Positions 49,249 through 59,801 are shown, numbered from the stretch's first letter. The stretch: 64,000 bases of DNA from Desulfogranum japonicum DSM 18378 (GCF_000429945.1 NZ_KE386995.1:90862-154861); one strand, 5' to 3'. Notes: generated by a model from the sequence alone, not told the origin. Numbers and translations are program-made.

Positions 49249-50001
49249 ATGAAGGAATTACAAGGTAAAACAGCCTTTATTACTGGTGGATCACGGGGCA
49301 TTGGTCGAGCCATTGCCATCCGGCTTGCAGAACATGGTGTCAACAGTATCATCAACTACGTTCGCCATAAACGTAATGCAGAGGAAACCGTTGAAGCTGT
49401 TCGCGAAAAGGGCGTGGAATGCCAGGCTATCAAGGCCAATATTGCCGATGAAAAGAGCCTGGCCAGGATGTTCTCTGTACTTGATGAACAGAAACAGCAG
49501 ATCGATTATGTCGTCTCCAACGCAGCGTCTGGTGTTTTAAAGCCTGCTCTGGAATTAACAACCAGGCATTGGGATTGGGCAATGAACATCAATGCCCGGG
49601 CACTGCTCTCGCTGACCAAGCAGGTCATCCCTTTTATGAACCCGGGAGGACGTATTATAACAATTTCATCTTTAGGTTCTGTCCGGGCTCTTCCTGACTA
49701 CACAGCTGTAGGCGCTTCCAAGGCCGCACTGGAATCTCTTGTTCGTCATCTTGCTGTGGAGCTCGGTCCTAAAGGTATCTTGATTAATACTATTTCCGCA
49801 GGGGTTGTTGATACCGATGCTTTGAAAAAGTTTCCTGCCCGTGATCAGATACTACAGTTCTCGTTGGACAGAACTCCCCTCGGTCGATTGACTACACCAG
49901 AAGATGTGGCTAACGTGGCGTTGTTTCTATGTAGCGATCTTGCCACGATGATTCATGGACAGGTTATTACCGTAGACGGTGGATACGCTATTCAGGGCTG
50001 A
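49249..50001 (+). CDS. fabL: Enoyl-[acyl-carrier-protein] reductase III (FabL-type SDR)
   Basis: Short-chain dehydrogenase fold, 250 residues. NADPH-binding TGGSRGIGRAIA at the N terminus; SNAASGVLKPALELT and ISSLGSVRALPDY as in FabL. The catalytic spacing is Y151-x6-K158 (Y-TAVGAS-K), the mark of enoyl reductases, rather than the Y-x3-K of ordinary SDRs, and the numbering agrees with Bacillus FabL. Predicted to reduce trans-2-enoyl-ACP in fatty acid elongation. GVVDTDALK and DGGYAIQG at the C terminus are also family-like. Confidence 0.88.
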   Translation: MKELQGKTAFITGGSRGIGRAIAIRLAEHGVNSIINYVRHKRNAEETVEAVREKGVECQAIKANIADEKSLARMFSVLDEQKQQIDYVVSNAASGVLKPALELTTRHWDWAMNINARALLSLTKQVIPFMNPGGRIITISSLGSVRALPDYTAVGASKAALESLVRHLAVELGPKGILINTISAGVVDTDALKKFPARDQILQFSLDRTPLGRLTTPEDVANVALFLCSDLATMIHGQVITVDGGYAIQG

Positions 50002-50219
50002 GAATGTTTGATGAGCCTGTACATAACTTCAAAGCAGGCTATGACTATGCCGTAGAGAAAAGCAGCGGTGATAAAGCTTGGCCAGCCGCTGCTTTTTGTA
50101 TGAAACAGGTTCTGGAGGGGGGCGTACCATCCAGCATACAGGCCCGAGGCATGCAGCATCCAGAATCCAGGGAAAGTACAACCAATAGTGAGATAGAAAA
50201 ACTGTCGTATGTGTTTCAT
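49992..50219 (-). CDS. Possible small membrane protein, antisense to the end of fabL
   Basis: 75 residues from ATG 50219 (MKHIRQFFYLTIGCTFPGFW...). Two hydrophobic segments (about 8-30 and 50-68, FITAAFLYGIVIACFEVMY) and a basic end, which read like a genuine membrane protein. No family recognised and no clear ribosome binding site. Its last bases overlap the fabL 3' end by 10. An upstream in-frame start at 50297 exists. Confidence 0.4.
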   Translation of the reverse strand: MKHIRQFFYLTIGCTFPGFWMLHASGLYAGWYAPLQNLFHTKSSGWPSFITAAFLYGIVIACFEVMYRLIKHSQP

Positions 50220-50745
50220 GGTAGGATGAGTTCTTTTTGTTACATTCACTCCTGCGGGTACATTGATGCATTGTACTCTTTGTGGGACTGAAAACAAAGC
50301 AGCAACATTTTCAGAGAAATGTTTGCCTGTTTTTTCTGGGAGTGATTGCTAAAATGCAAAATTGTCCGTACTGTGACATGCTACCAAGGGTTTAGCTTGA
50401 ATATTCCGCGGAGGAGAAGTATTATCGCTGGTCTGAGAAGTGAAAAGCGTTATCAGACCGGAACAGTTCGTTGTCAGTGATACACCGTAAGCTGTTGTAT
50501 ATGTCTGCATGCTTTCCTGGCCACGGTTATGGGGCGGCCTGTGGCGAGTTATTCATGTCGAACTGGAGTTACCTTCTATCTGCTTCGGAGTCGTCATTGT
50601 TACCCGCAAAAGATCATTCGAGTTTCGCTTTTATCAGCAAGTTTTTCAGATAGCATAGTTGTTTTATCTGAAAATTTCACCAATCTGATTGCAAGATTCA
50701 AAGGGAAGCTCGGATATACGAATATTTCAAGAGAGGAAAACACAT
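50220..50745 (+). other. Region upstream of metK (526 bases)
   Basis: No gene supported. CTGGTCTGA (50428-50436) pairs with TCAGACCGG (50453-50461) in a 9-bp stem with one G-T pair and a 16-base loop. I looked for SAM-I, SAM-II and SAH riboswitch core sequences and did not see them. The metK ribosome binding site GAGG is at about 50733. Confidence 0.4.
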
Positions 50746-51909
50746 ATGTCATGTCATTTATTTACCTCAGAGTCGGTTTCTGAGGGACATCCCGATAAGG
50801 TTGCAGACCAGATATCCGACCATATTCTGGATGCAATTCTGGAGCAGGATAAACACTCCCGGGTTGCCTGTGAAAGTCTGGTAACAACTGGTATGGCGCT
50901 GATAGCCGGAGAGATAACCACTTCAGCCTGGGTAGACATGCCACAAATCGTTCGTGATACCATTCGTGAAATTGGTTATAATTCTTCTGATATGGGTTTT
51001 GACTGGCAATCCTGCGCAGTTATGACTTCCATTGACAAGCAGTCCCCTGATATTGCGATGGGGGTTGACGAAGGCTCTGGAGTCGATCTTGATCAGGGGG
51101 CTGGTGACCAGGGGTTGATGTTTGGGTATGCCTGTACTGAGACCAAGGTACTCATGCCAATGCCCATTACTTACGCCCACAGGCTTGTCATGCAGCAGGC
51201 AGAAGTACGAAAGGGTGGTAAGCTACCCTGGCTGCGACCTGATGCCAAGAGCCAGGTGACTATCGAGTACGAGAATAATGTTCCCAAGCGTATCGAAGCC
51301 ATAGTTCTTTCCACGCAACACTCGCCAGATATAGCATATAAGGATTTACAGGAAGCGGTCATGGAGGAAATTATCAAGCCTGTACTTCCAGAGAAGATGC
51401 TTGACGCGAATACCAAATTTTTTATCAATCCCACCGGAAGGTTTGTTATAGGTGGTCCTGTTGGTGATTGCGGGGTGACCGGCCGTAAAATTATCGTAGA
51501 TTCCTATGGCGGGCGAGGGTCCCATGGCGGCGGAGCTTTTTCCGGTAAGGATCCCTCCAAGGTCGATCGTTCTTCCTCCTATATGGGAAGATATGTTGCT
51601 AAAAATATTGTTGCTGCCGGGCTGGCCACAGAGGTTGAAGTGCAGGTGGCGTATGCCATTGGAATTTCTCAGCCCGTGTCTATCAATATCAAAACATTCG
51701 GTACCGGCATAATAGAAGAAAGCCGTCTGGTTAAAATTGTAGGCCAGGTATTTGATTTGCGCCCCAAGGCTATTATTCAACAGCTCGACTTGTTACGACC
51801 AATATATGGGAAAACAGCGGCTTATGGCCATTTCGGAAGAGAGTTGCCTGAGTTTACCTGGGAAAAGACAGATAAGGTAGAGGCTCTCAAGGATGCTGCA
51901 GGAATCTGA
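50746..51909 (+). CDS. metK: S-adenosylmethionine synthetase
   Basis: Makes SAM from methionine and ATP. 387 residues. [20 protein letters not shown] at the N terminus (catalytic His and metal ligand), [21 protein letters not shown]-equivalent [20 protein letters not shown] (ATP P-loop region) and [20 protein letters not shown]. The ATG at 50746 (GAGG 9 bases upstream) gives the family N terminus; an in-frame TTG at 50689 does not. Followed by ahcY after 26 bases. Confidence 0.97.
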   Translation: MSCHLFTSESVSEGHPDKVADQISDHILDAILEQDKHSRVACESLVTTGMALIAGEITTSAWVDMPQIVRDTIREIGYNSSDMGFDWQSCAVMTSIDKQSPDIAMGVDEGSGVDLDQGAGDQGLMFGYACTETKVLMPMPITYAHRLVMQQAEVRKGGKLPWLRPDAKSQVTIEYENNVPKRIEAIVLSTQHSPDIAYKDLQEAVMEEIIKPVLPEKMLDANTKFFINPTGRFVIGGPVGDCGVTGRKIIVDSYGGRGSHGGGAFSGKDPSKVDRSSSYMGRYVAKNIVAAGLATEVEVQVAYAIGISQPVSINIKTFGTGIIEESRLVKIVGQVFDLRPKAIIQQLDLLRPIYGKTAAYGHFGRELPEFTWEKTDKVEALKDAAGI

Positions 51910-51935
51910 CGGCAGGAAGAATCAAGGAGTATATT

Positions 51936-53222
51936 ATGACTGATTATAAAGTAGCTGATATCAATCTTTCCACCTGGGGTAGAAAGGAAATCGCCATAGC
52001 AGAGACCGAAATGCCAGGCCTTATGGCTTTGCGTGAAGAATATGCTGGTCAAAAACCACTGCAGGGTGCTCGTATTGCGGGCTGCCTTCATATGACCATA
52101 CAGACGGCTGTGCTCATGGAAACCCTGGTTGCTTTGGGAGCAGAGTTGCGATGGTCTTCATGCAACATTTTTTCCACCCAAGATCATGCTGCAGCGGCGG
52201 TGGCTGCTGCGGGTATCCCAACCTTTGCCTGGAAAGGGGAAACAGAAGAGGAATTTTGGTGGTGTATAGAACAAACCATTAAGGGACCCGATGGCTGGAC
52301 TCCCAATATGTTGCTTGATGACGGGGGAGATCTGACCTTGGTTATGCATCAGAAGTATCCGGAGATGATGAATGATGTCCGTGGTATTTCAGAGGAGACC
52401 ACAACCGGGGTTCTGCGCCTGAATGAAATGGCGAGAGATGGTAAATTGCTGGCTCCGGCCTTTAATGTCAATGATTCGGTTACAAAATCGAAATTTGACA
52501 ACCTGTACGGCTGCAGAGAGTCTTTGCTTGATGGCATTAAACGCGGAACAGATGTCATGGTTGCCGGTAAGGTAGCCGTGGTAGCCGGGTATGGAGATGT
52601 GGGCAAAGGTTGCGCCCAGGCTTTCCGTGGAATGGGTGCTTCTGTAATGGTGACCGAAATCGATCCTATCTGTGCTCTGCAGGCTGCTATGGAAGGGTAT
52701 AAAGTGGTAACCATGGAGGAGGCCGCATCTGTAGGTGATATTTTTGTCACAGCAACAGGGAATGTGCACGTGATCACCAGATCCCACATGGAAGCCATGA
52801 AAGATCAGGCTATAGTCTGCAATATTGGTCATTTTGATTCCGAGATCGATATCGCCTCAATTCGTGAACTTGAATGGGAAAATATCAAACCCCAGGTAGA
52901 TCATGTAATTTTTCCAGATGGTAAACGAATCATTGTTCTTGCAGAAGGGCGATTGGTAAACCTGGGTTGCGCCACAGGGCATCCCAGCTTTGTGATGAGC
53001 AACTCTTTTACCAATCAGGTTCTGGCTCAGATTGAGCTGTGGAAGAATTCTGAAAAATATGACAAAAAAGTCTATTTTCTGCCCAAAAAGCTTGATGAAA
53101 GAGTGGCCATGCTCCATCTGAAAAAGATTGGTGCTCAATTGACCACATTGAGCCAGAAACAGGCTGATTATATTGGGGTTTCCGTCGAAGGACCGTTTAA
53201 GCCCGAGTATTACAGATATTAA
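51936..53222 (+). CDS. ahcY: Adenosylhomocysteinase (SAH hydrolase)
   Basis: Hydrolyses S-adenosylhomocysteine to adenosine and homocysteine, removing the inhibitor made by methyltransferases. 428 residues. Motifs: [50 protein letters not shown] (substrate Lys and Asp), NAD site [14 protein letters not shown] and [11 protein letters not shown]-terminal [10 protein letters not shown]. The pairing with metK makes a compact SAM-cycle operon. Confidence 0.98.
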   Translation: MTDYKVADINLSTWGRKEIAIAETEMPGLMALREEYAGQKPLQGARIAGCLHMTIQTAVLMETLVALGAELRWSSCNIFSTQDHAAAAVAAAGIPTFAWKGETEEEFWWCIEQTIKGPDGWTPNMLLDDGGDLTLVMHQKYPEMMNDVRGISEETTTGVLRLNEMARDGKLLAPAFNVNDSVTKSKFDNLYGCRESLLDGIKRGTDVMVAGKVAVVAGYGDVGKGCAQAFRGMGASVMVTEIDPICALQAAMEGYKVVTMEEAASVGDIFVTATGNVHVITRSHMEAMKDQAIVCNIGHFDSEIDIASIRELEWENIKPQVDHVIFPDGKRIIVLAEGRLVNLGCATGHPSFVMSNSFTNQVLAQIELWKNSEKYDKKVYFLPKKLDERVAMLHLKKIGAQLTTLSQKQADYIGVSVEGPFKPEYYRY

Positions 53223-53239
53223 GCAGCATCACAGGTTGA

Positions 53240-53265
53240 TCCGGGTCGATGCTTACCGACCCGGA
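53240..53265 (+). terminator. Hairpin after ahcY, probable terminator
   Basis: TCCGGGTCG (53240-53248) pairs perfectly with CGACCCGGA (53257-53265), 8-base loop. No T-run follows, so a rho-independent role is uncertain. Confidence 0.55.
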
Positions 53266-53350
53266 CATCCCCATTTCATGTCTTTACCAGACCTTGCTGA
53301 GTGCTTGAACTTGTATAAGGTGTTTTTGAGGCTATAAAAAAGGTGTTTTC

Positions 53351-53893
53351 GTGCAATTTCCACGGTATGGCGAAATATGCGGACTCATTCTTCTGCTCTC
53401 AACTCTTTTTCTTTTTTCCGGCTGTGCCACCCGAACAACACGTATGATGGAAACAACAGCCTACTGCGGTTGTGGGCAGTGCTGTTCATGGGAAAGGGGG
53501 AGTTGGCGTTACCTGAAACTCGACTTTTGGAATCGCTATGTCAGTGCAGGTAAAAGAAAAGGTGCACCATATACAGGTAAAACAGCTGCCAATACAGATC
53601 CAGTGGAGCCGCATCCTGGGCTTTTTTCCTCAGACAGTCTTGTCCACCCCTGGGTCATTCCTTTTCGAATAGTTTTTCCATGGCTTTGGATGCAACGCGA
53701 CGGCACCATAGCTGCAGATACAGAATATTATCCGTTCGGCACCCGAATGTATGTCCCTGGTTATGGATGGGGCGTAGTTTCAGATCGTGGTTCTGCAATT
53801 AAGGGACCAGACCGGCTGGATCTCTATTTTGATTCCCATAGTGATGCCCTTGAATGGGGCCGCCAACGGCTTGAAGTTGAGTTTGTGCAATGA
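53351..53893 (+). CDS. 3D-domain lipoprotein
   Basis: 180 residues. Lipoprotein signal: [14 protein letters not shown], with Cys as lipidation site. Mature part is a 3D domain (double-psi barrel related to MltA): [11 protein letters not shown] early, then [20 protein letters not shown] and [19 protein letters not shown] with three conserved Asp. 3D proteins are often peptidoglycan lytic transglycosylases or stability factors; the exact role here is unknown. GTG start at 53351. Its stop overlaps the trmFO start (ATGA). Confidence 0.85.
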   Translation: MQFPRYGEICGLILLLSTLFLFSGCATRTTRMMETTAYCGCGQCCSWERGSWRYLKLDFWNRYVSAGKRKGAPYTGKTAANTDPVEPHPGLFSSDSLVHPWVIPFRIVFPWLWMQRDGTIAADTEYYPFGTRMYVPGYGWGVVSDRGSAIKGPDRLDLYFDSHSDALEWGRQRLEVEFVQ

Positions 53894-55209
53894 AAAAAGT
53901 AATGATCATAGGTGGCGGCCTTGCCGGGTGCGAAGCCGCATATCAGCTGGCTTCCCGAGGAATTCCAGTCGAACTCTTTGAAATGAAACCAGGAATGTTC
54001 AGCCCTGCTCATGAAACAGAAGGGCTGGCAGAGTTGGTGTGTTCCAATTCTTTGCGTTCCAATGCACCCGATTCTGCGGTTGGGCTGCTGAAAGAGGAAA
54101 TGCGCAGCACGGGTTCTTTGCTCATGCAGGTTGCTGAAGCAACTCAGGTGCCGGCTGGCAAAGCTCTGGCAGTTGACCGCAAGCTGTTTTCGCAGAAAGT
54201 TACTGAGACCATGGTTCAGCACGAGTTGATTACCCTGCGAAGGGAGGAAGTGACCTCGCTGCCTGGACCGGATTCTTCACCGGTTATTCTTGCCACGGGT
54301 CCCCTGACTTCTGACTCCCTTGCCCGTGATCTTCAGAGGCTCACAGGTCAGCAGCTTGCATTTTATGATGCCATTGCACCTATTGTTTCAGCAGAAAGTC
54401 TGGACAAATCTTTGATTTATCGTAAGTCCAGGTGGGATGATGACGGACCAGGCGATTACCTGAACTGTCCCATGACAGAGGCTCAGTATGAGCACTTCAT
54501 AACCCTGTTGCAGGAGGGGGAGACTGTCCCCCTGAAAGACTTTGAAGACGCTAAATTTTTCGAGGGCTGTCTTCCTGTTGAAGTTATGTGCAGCCGCGGA
54601 AAAGATACCCTGCGATTTGGGCCTATGAAACCAGTTGGTCTTGCCCATCCTGAAACCGGTGAAGTCCCTTTTGCTGTGGTCCAACTCCGCGCTGAAAACA
54701 GGGAAGAGACCATGTATAATCTGGTTGGATTCCAGACGAAATTGACATACCCTGCCCAAAAACAGGTGTTTAGCTCTATCCCTGGACTGGAGCACGCAGA
54801 GTTTCTGCGTTATGGCTCCATTCATAGAAATACGTTTATCTGTGCACCCAGTCTGTTACAACCATCTCTGCAATTACAGGAACAATCTAATCTGTTCATT
54901 GCCGGTCAACTTTCAGGGGTTGAAGGGTATGTGGAATCTATTGCCATGGGAATGCTGGCTGGTATAAACTGCGCTTGCCTGGTGCTGCATGGGCAGGTAC
55001 CGTCAGTTCCCCCTCCAGGAACTGCTTTGGGAGCACTGATTAATCATCTGACACAATCTGATCCCCGTCATTTCCAGCCAAGCAATGTCAATTTTGGGCT
55101 TTTTCCTCCTTTGCAGAAGAAAATGCGCAAAAGAGATCGTGGCACTTTTCGCGCTCAACTTGCAAAAGATCTGCTTGACCAGTGGCTACAGCACGACAAA
55201 ATTGTCTGA
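53890..55209 (+). CDS. trmFO: tRNA (uracil54-C5)-methyltransferase, folate- and FAD-dependent TrmFO
   Basis: Makes m5U54 in tRNA using methylene-THF and FAD, in place of SAM-dependent TrmA. 439 residues. FAD site [19 protein letters not shown], then [22 protein letters not shown], and C-terminal [19 protein letters not shown]. The start ATG overlaps the preceding stop by 4 bases, so translation is coupled to the 3D-domain lipoprotein gene. Confidence 0.97.
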   Translation: MKKVMIIGGGLAGCEAAYQLASRGIPVELFEMKPGMFSPAHETEGLAELVCSNSLRSNAPDSAVGLLKEEMRSTGSLLMQVAEATQVPAGKALAVDRKLFSQKVTETMVQHELITLRREEVTSLPGPDSSPVILATGPLTSDSLARDLQRLTGQQLAFYDAIAPIVSAESLDKSLIYRKSRWDDDGPGDYLNCPMTEAQYEHFITLLQEGETVPLKDFEDAKFFEGCLPVEVMCSRGKDTLRFGPMKPVGLAHPETGEVPFAVVQLRAENREETMYNLVGFQTKLTYPAQKQVFSSIPGLEHAEFLRYGSIHRNTFICAPSLLQPSLQLQEQSNLFIAGQLSGVEGYVESIAMGMLAGINCACLVLHGQVPSVPPPGTALGALINHLTQSDPRHFQPSNVNFGLFPPLQKKMRKRDRGTFRAQLAKDLLDQWLQHDKIV

Positions 55210-55263
55210 TTTTTGAGCTGTTCTTTGATTTCGTCTAACACTGAATCTATCGTTTTTTTACAT

Positions 55264-55293
55264 TTGACATGAATGTAGAGCGTGCTGTATAGA
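55264..55293 (+). promoter_or_regulatory. Sigma-70-like promoter of the pot operon
   Basis: Perfect -35 TTGACA (55264-55269), 18-base spacer, -10 TATAGA (55288-55293). Transcription would start near 55300, about 135 bases before potD. The upstream trmFO gene ends at 55209. Confidence 0.5.
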
Positions 55294-55435
55294 AGAACGC
55301 TTTTATAGGAATCCTTATTTTTATTGTATCTTCATCCATAGGATTGTGTAGGGGCTTTCGTGTATACCGATCACGGATCATATGTTTAAAATACTGTGAA
55401 AATCATGTTCTGTTACAAAACAAGGAGGGGCTGCC

Positions 55436-56530
55436 GTGAAATGGTTTCTGGAAATGTGCTGTGTTTTGCTTTGCTTTGCTGTTGGTACGGCCAGTGCAGA
55501 GGATGGAGTTGTCCATGTGTATAATTGGTCCGACTATATTGCCGAGGATACCCTCAGTCGTTTTACTGAGGCAACGGGCATCAAGGTTGTTTATGATGTG
55601 TATGATGCCAATGAAACCCTTGAGGCCAAACTCTTTGCCGGGCACACCGGATATGATGTGGTCTTTCCGTCAGCACATCCCTTTGCGGGCAGGCACATTG
55701 CCTCTAATCTTTATGCTCCGCTGGATAAAAAACAATTGGCCAACCTCAGCCACGTTGATACCAATATTTTGCATGTTCTGCAGAAAATGGATACCGACAA
55801 TGCTCACCTGGTGCCCTATATGTGGGGAACAACGGGTATTGGTTATAATGTTGACAAGGTAAAAGCCGTCCTGGCTGAAAAGGCGCCTGTAAATTCCTGG
55901 GAGTTGCTTTTTAACCCGGATTACGCGGCCAAGCTTGCCGAATGTGGTATTGCTCTGCTCGATGACGAGCAGGAAGTTTTTGCTGCTGCGCTGCTCTACC
56001 TTGGTAAAGATGCCAACACGGAGCGGACCGAAGATATTGAGGCTGCAACTGAGCTGCTCAAAACGATTCGCCCCTATGTGCGATATTTTCATTCTTCCCA
56101 GTACATCAATGATTTGGCAAACGGAGATATCTGTGTGGCCCATGGCTACTCCGGAGATGTGCTTCAGGCTCGTGATCGAGCCGATGAAGCAGGGCAGGGA
56201 GTGCATGTTGCGTATAGTATTCCTAAACAGGGGGCAGTCATGTGGGTTGATGTCATGGCTATCCCGGCTGACGCTCCACACTCCAGGGAAGCGCATGCCT
56301 TTATAAACTATCTGCTTTCCCCTGAGGTAATTGCTGAAATCAGTAATTATGTCGCATACGCAAATGCTAATAAAGATGCCACCCCTTTACTGGATGCTGA
56401 AATTCGCGAAGACGGCTCTATTTATCCTTCACCTGAGGTGATGGAAAGACTGGTTGTGCCAGTGGAAATCGGCAGAAAAACTCAACGGCTGAAGACCAGA
56501 TCCTGGACACGGATCAAGACCGGACATTGA
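55436..56530 (+). CDS. potD: Spermidine/putrescine ABC transporter substrate-binding protein
   Basis: Periplasmic binding protein, 364 residues. GTG start with AAGGAGG 7 bases upstream; signal peptide ending around GTASA. The mature part begins VVHVYNWSDYIAEDTL, the PotD/PotF hallmark, followed by YDVVFPSAHP, YMWGTTGIGYN and the acidic/aromatic binding-site segments GYSGDVLQARDRA and AVMWVDVMAIPADAP. Whether it prefers spermidine or putrescine cannot be told. First gene of potDABC. Confidence 0.93.
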   Translation: MKWFLEMCCVLLCFAVGTASAEDGVVHVYNWSDYIAEDTLSRFTEATGIKVVYDVYDANETLEAKLFAGHTGYDVVFPSAHPFAGRHIASNLYAPLDKKQLANLSHVDTNILHVLQKMDTDNAHLVPYMWGTTGIGYNVDKVKAVLAEKAPVNSWELLFNPDYAAKLAECGIALLDDEQEVFAAALLYLGKDANTERTEDIEAATELLKTIRPYVRYFHSSQYINDLANGDICVAHGYSGDVLQARDRADEAGQGVHVAYSIPKQGAVMWVDVMAIPADAPHSREAHAFINYLLSPEVIAEISNYVAYANANKDATPLLDAEIREDGSIYPSPEVMERLVVPVEIGRKTQRLKTRSWTRIKTGH

Positions 56531-56535
56531 GTGTT

Positions 56536-57678
56536 ATGGCTGGCGGAGAAAAAAAAGGGTATGAACCCTGGCAGGATGTCAATGCTAACCCGTTGGTACG
56601 CATCGAAGGTGTGAGTAAGACCTATGGCGAAATCTGCGCTGTGGATGATCTCAGCCTGGATATTTATCCCGGAGAATTTTTTTCTCTGCTGGGATCTTCA
56701 GGCTGTGGCAAGACAACCCTTTTGCGCATACTGGCTGGATTTGAGCAGCCGACCAAAGGGCGAATATACATAGATGATATGGATATTACAACAGTCCCTC
56801 CATATGATCGTCCCGTGAATATGATGTTTCAGTCCTATGCATTGTTTCCGCATATGAATGTGGAAGCAAATATCGGGTTTGGGTTGCGCCAGGAAAAATT
56901 GCCCCGGGCAGAAATCAGGGAACGTGTGGCTGATGCCTTGAAACTGGTAAAAATGGAAGCCTTTTCCCGGCGTAAACCCGACCAGTTATCAGGCGGACAG
57001 CGGCAACGAGTCGCCTTGGCCAGAGCCCTGGTTAAACGCCCAAAGATTCTGCTATTGGATGAGCCTCTTGGTGCCTTGGATAAAAAACTCCGGGAGCACA
57101 CACAATTTGAACTGGTGAATATCCAGGAAAAACTCGGCATAACCTTTATCATGGTTACCCATGATCAGGAGGAAGCCATGACCATGTCCACCCGCATGGC
57201 GGTTATGAATGACGGGGTCATTGTACAGCTTGGAACACCACCGTATATCTATGAGTATCCAGCTACCAGATTTATTGCCGAATTTGTAGGGGCTGCAAAT
57301 GTTTTAGAAGGGCGGGTTATGGGTTTTTTCGAGGATGCCCTGAGTGTTTACAGTGAAGAATACGACTGTGAACTCCTCATTCACCATCCAAAACCCATGG
57401 ACATGGGCGCTTCTGTCGCTGTGGCCCTCCGGCCTGAAAAAGTTCTCATTACAGAAAAACCTGTCAATGTCGCGTCGGCTGCCAATACCCTCTCAGGAAT
57501 CGTGGCGGAGATTGCCTATCTGGGAGATATCTCTATTTATCACATCCGGACCTCAGGAGGCAAACTCATCCAGGTGCAGTTGACCAATCGTAACCGTATG
57601 GAAAATCCAGGACCCACCTGGGAGCAAAAGGTGTATCTGACATGGCACTCAACAAGTGGAGTAGTGTTGGAAACATGA
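56536..57678 (+). CDS. potA: Spermidine/putrescine ABC transporter ATPase
   Basis: 380 residues. Walker A LLGSSGCGKTT, signature LSGGQRQRVALARAL, Walker B ILLLDEPLGALDKKL and switch region TFIMVTHDQEEAM, then a C-terminal TOBE domain (about 285-380). ATG 56536 lies 5 bases after the potD stop; an in-frame TTG at 56527 overlaps that stop. No clear SD, so coupling to potD is likely. Confidence 0.94.
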   Translation: MAGGEKKGYEPWQDVNANPLVRIEGVSKTYGEICAVDDLSLDIYPGEFFSLLGSSGCGKTTLLRILAGFEQPTKGRIYIDDMDITTVPPYDRPVNMMFQSYALFPHMNVEANIGFGLRQEKLPRAEIRERVADALKLVKMEAFSRRKPDQLSGGQRQRVALARALVKRPKILLLDEPLGALDKKLREHTQFELVNIQEKLGITFIMVTHDQEEAMTMSTRMAVMNDGVIVQLGTPPYIYEYPATRFIAEFVGAANVLEGRVMGFFEDALSVYSEEYDCELLIHHPKPMDMGASVAVALRPEKVLITEKPVNVASAANTLSGIVAEIAYLGDISIYHIRTSGGKLIQVQLTNRNRMENPGPTWEQKVYLTWHSTSGVVLET

Positions 57679-58682
57679 GAGAACGGCAATCAGCTGTGCT
57701 TCCACAGACCCTTTTGGGTCGATTCCGGCTCTGGCTTATCAATTTCATGAACTGGAGAAGAGTCCGTGGAATCGCTCGCAGTCTGCGTGGGCGTCCTCTT
57801 GTAATATTGGTTCCGATTCTGTGGTTCAGTATCTTCTTTCTGCTTCCGTTTCTTTTTGTTCTTAAAATCAGTTTTGCAGAATCTCTGCTGGCTCAACCAC
57901 CATTTTCAGCCTTGTTACATTGGTCCAGCGACGGAATACTGCAGCTTCGTTTAAATGTTGGCAATTTTTTAATGCTGCTGGAAGACAGCCTATATTTCAG
58001 CGCCCTTATAAACTCCATCAAAGTAGCTGCCATTTCCGCATTCCTTACCCTGTTCATAGGGTACCCAATGGCCTTGGGAATAAGCAGGGTGCAATCCTCC
58101 TGGAGGTTGGTTTTGTTGATGCTGGTGATACTGCCTTTCTGGACCAGCTTTCTTATTCGTGTTTATGCCTGGATAGGTTTATTGAAAAACAACGGGTTAT
58201 TAAACAATCTGCTTCTCTGGATAGGAATCATTGACAAACCATTACCTTTGCTGCACAGCGATTTCGCTCTGTATATCGGTATTGTGTATTCGTATCTTCC
58301 CTTTATGGTTCTTCCCCTTTATGCGACCTTGGTGAAGCTTGATCAGAGTCTTCTGGAAGCAGCCGAAGATTTGGGGTGCAGACCGCTCAGCGCGTTCTGG
58401 CGAGTAACTTTTCCCCTTTCCCTGCCAGGAGTCATTGCGGGAAGTCTGTTGGTTTTTATTCCTGCTGTGGGAGAGTTTGTCATCCCCGACCTTTTGGGGG
58501 GGCCAGATAGTCTCATGATAGGTAAAATTCTCTGGACAGAGTTCTTTAATAATCGTGATTGGCCGGTTGCATCTGCCATAGCTGTGCTGATGTTGCTGCT
58601 ACTGGTTGTTCCCATGATGCTGTTTCAGAGAATCCAGGACCGGCCGGACAACCACGGCAACGGGTTAAGGAATGAGTTATGA
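57675..58682 (+). CDS. potB: Spermidine/putrescine ABC transporter permease PotB
   Basis: 335 residues with six predicted membrane helices. The permease EAA-like loop is LLEAAEDLGCRPLSAFWRVT followed by FPLSLPGVIAG, the site that contacts PotA. The ATG at 57675 overlaps the potA stop (ATGA), which favours it over an ATG at 57642 inside potA. The N-terminal 40 residues are basic and longer than usual. Confidence 0.93.
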   Translation: MRERQSAVLPQTLLGRFRLWLINFMNWRRVRGIARSLRGRPLVILVPILWFSIFFLLPFLFVLKISFAESLLAQPPFSALLHWSSDGILQLRLNVGNFLMLLEDSLYFSALINSIKVAAISAFLTLFIGYPMALGISRVQSSWRLVLLMLVILPFWTSFLIRVYAWIGLLKNNGLLNNLLLWIGIIDKPLPLLHSDFALYIGIVYSYLPFMVLPLYATLVKLDQSLLEAAEDLGCRPLSAFWRVTFPLSLPGVIAGSLLVFIPAVGEFVIPDLLGGPDSLMIGKILWTEFFNNRDWPVASAIAVLMLLLLVVPMMLFQRIQDRPDNHGNGLRNEL

Positions 58683-59494
58683 GAAGACCGTGGTTTCTTT
58701 TCACCATGCTGAGTTTTGGTTATGCCTTTCTCTATGGCCCGATTATCTCCCTTGTTGTCTATTCGTTTAACAAGTCCCGATTGGTAACGGTATGGGGTGG
58801 CTTTTCAACCCATTGGTACCGGGAACTGTTACATGATGAACAGATTCTGTCCGCTGCCTGGCTCAGTCTTAAAATCGCTTCTTTAAATGCTTGCCTGGCA
58901 GTGATACTGGGATTATTTGCCGGATTTTCACTGGCCCGTTTTGGGCGTTTTCGCGGCAGAGGGTTTCTTTCTGGGATGGTTGGTGCTCCCCTGGTTATGC
59001 CGGATGTTATTCTCGGGTTGTCAATGCTCTTGCTGTTTGTAGCCATGCAGCAGACCTTCGGCTGGCCCCAAACACGAGGGATGACTACTATTTTACTGGC
59101 TCATGTGACCTTCAGTGCCGCGTATGTAACGGTTATCGTGCAGTCCCGACTCGTCGATATGGATGTTTCCCTTGAGGAGGCTGCCATGGATTTGGGGGCT
59201 CGCCCCTGGAAAGTTTTTCTTCTTATTACTCTGCCTGTGATTGTCCCAGCCATCAGTGCAGGTTGGTTGCTTGCCTTCACCCTTTCGCTTGATGATCTGG
59301 TTATTGCCAGTTTTGTTTCCGGGCCTGGTGGAACAACTTTGCCCATGGTTGTCTATTCAAGTGTCCGCCTTGGAGTGAGTCCTGTGATCAATGCACTGGC
59401 AAGTTTGATCTTATTGCTGGTAACCAGCGGTATTATTATCACAGGACTTCTGTTACACAGGCAGGAAAAACTGCAGAAAACATCTGAATTATAG
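58679..59494 (+). CDS. potC: Spermidine/putrescine ABC transporter permease PotC
   Basis: 271 residues, about six helices. N-terminal FLYGPIISLVVYSFNKSR is typical of PotC. The EAA loop is SLEEAAMDLGARPWKVFLLI, then TLPVIVPAISAGWLLAFTLS and LDDLVIASFVSGPG. The start overlaps the potB stop (ATGA). Last gene of potDABC; element A4 follows after 80 bases. Confidence 0.94.
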   Translation: MRRPWFLFTMLSFGYAFLYGPIISLVVYSFNKSRLVTVWGGFSTHWYRELLHDEQILSAAWLSLKIASLNACLAVILGLFAGFSLARFGRFRGRGFLSGMVGAPLVMPDVILGLSMLLLFVAMQQTFGWPQTRGMTTILLAHVTFSAAYVTVIVQSRLVDMDVSLEEAAMDLGARPWKVFLLITLPVIVPAISAGWLLAFTLSLDDLVIASFVSGPGGTTLPMVVYSSVRLGVSPVINALASLILLLVTSGIIITGLLLHRQEKLQKTSEL

Positions 59495-59574
59495 TAGACT
59501 GGAAGTGTAGCTACGTGTTGACCCTATGTTCGATTATTTTGAATGAGCATAGTATGTTTAGCTCTAGCAGTTAA

Positions 59575-59735
59575 GGGTCACGAAAAAAACACATTATCCA
59601 ATCTTGCTTGTCTCTCAACTCGGTAACGTCGTCGTGTCAATGGCTCAATACGGCCAGTATGGAACCATTGACGCAACGACGTCACCAAACCGATATCCTA
59701 CGCAACTTTTGGATATTTATTATTTCCCGCGACCC
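59575..59735 (+). repeat. Repeat family A, copy 4 (161 bp)
   Basis: Full-length copy with ends GGGTCACG and CGCGACCC, inner arms GGTAACGTCGTCGTGTCAATG and CATTGACGCAACGACGTCACC, and the centre GCTCAATACGGCCAGTATGG. TAA flanks both ends. It lies between potC and the beta-helix gene. Confidence 0.88.
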
Positions 59736-59801
59736 TAAAGCTTAATATGCAACGCCTCGGTGTATCGTATATAGTCGTAAATCAGTATGATTGGAGGAAG
59801 T

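Noticed and set aside
50298..50745. SAM or SAH riboswitch upstream of metK-ahcY
   Set aside because: No SAM-I, SAM-II or SAH core sequence was seen; only a simple 9-bp hairpin at 50428-50461.
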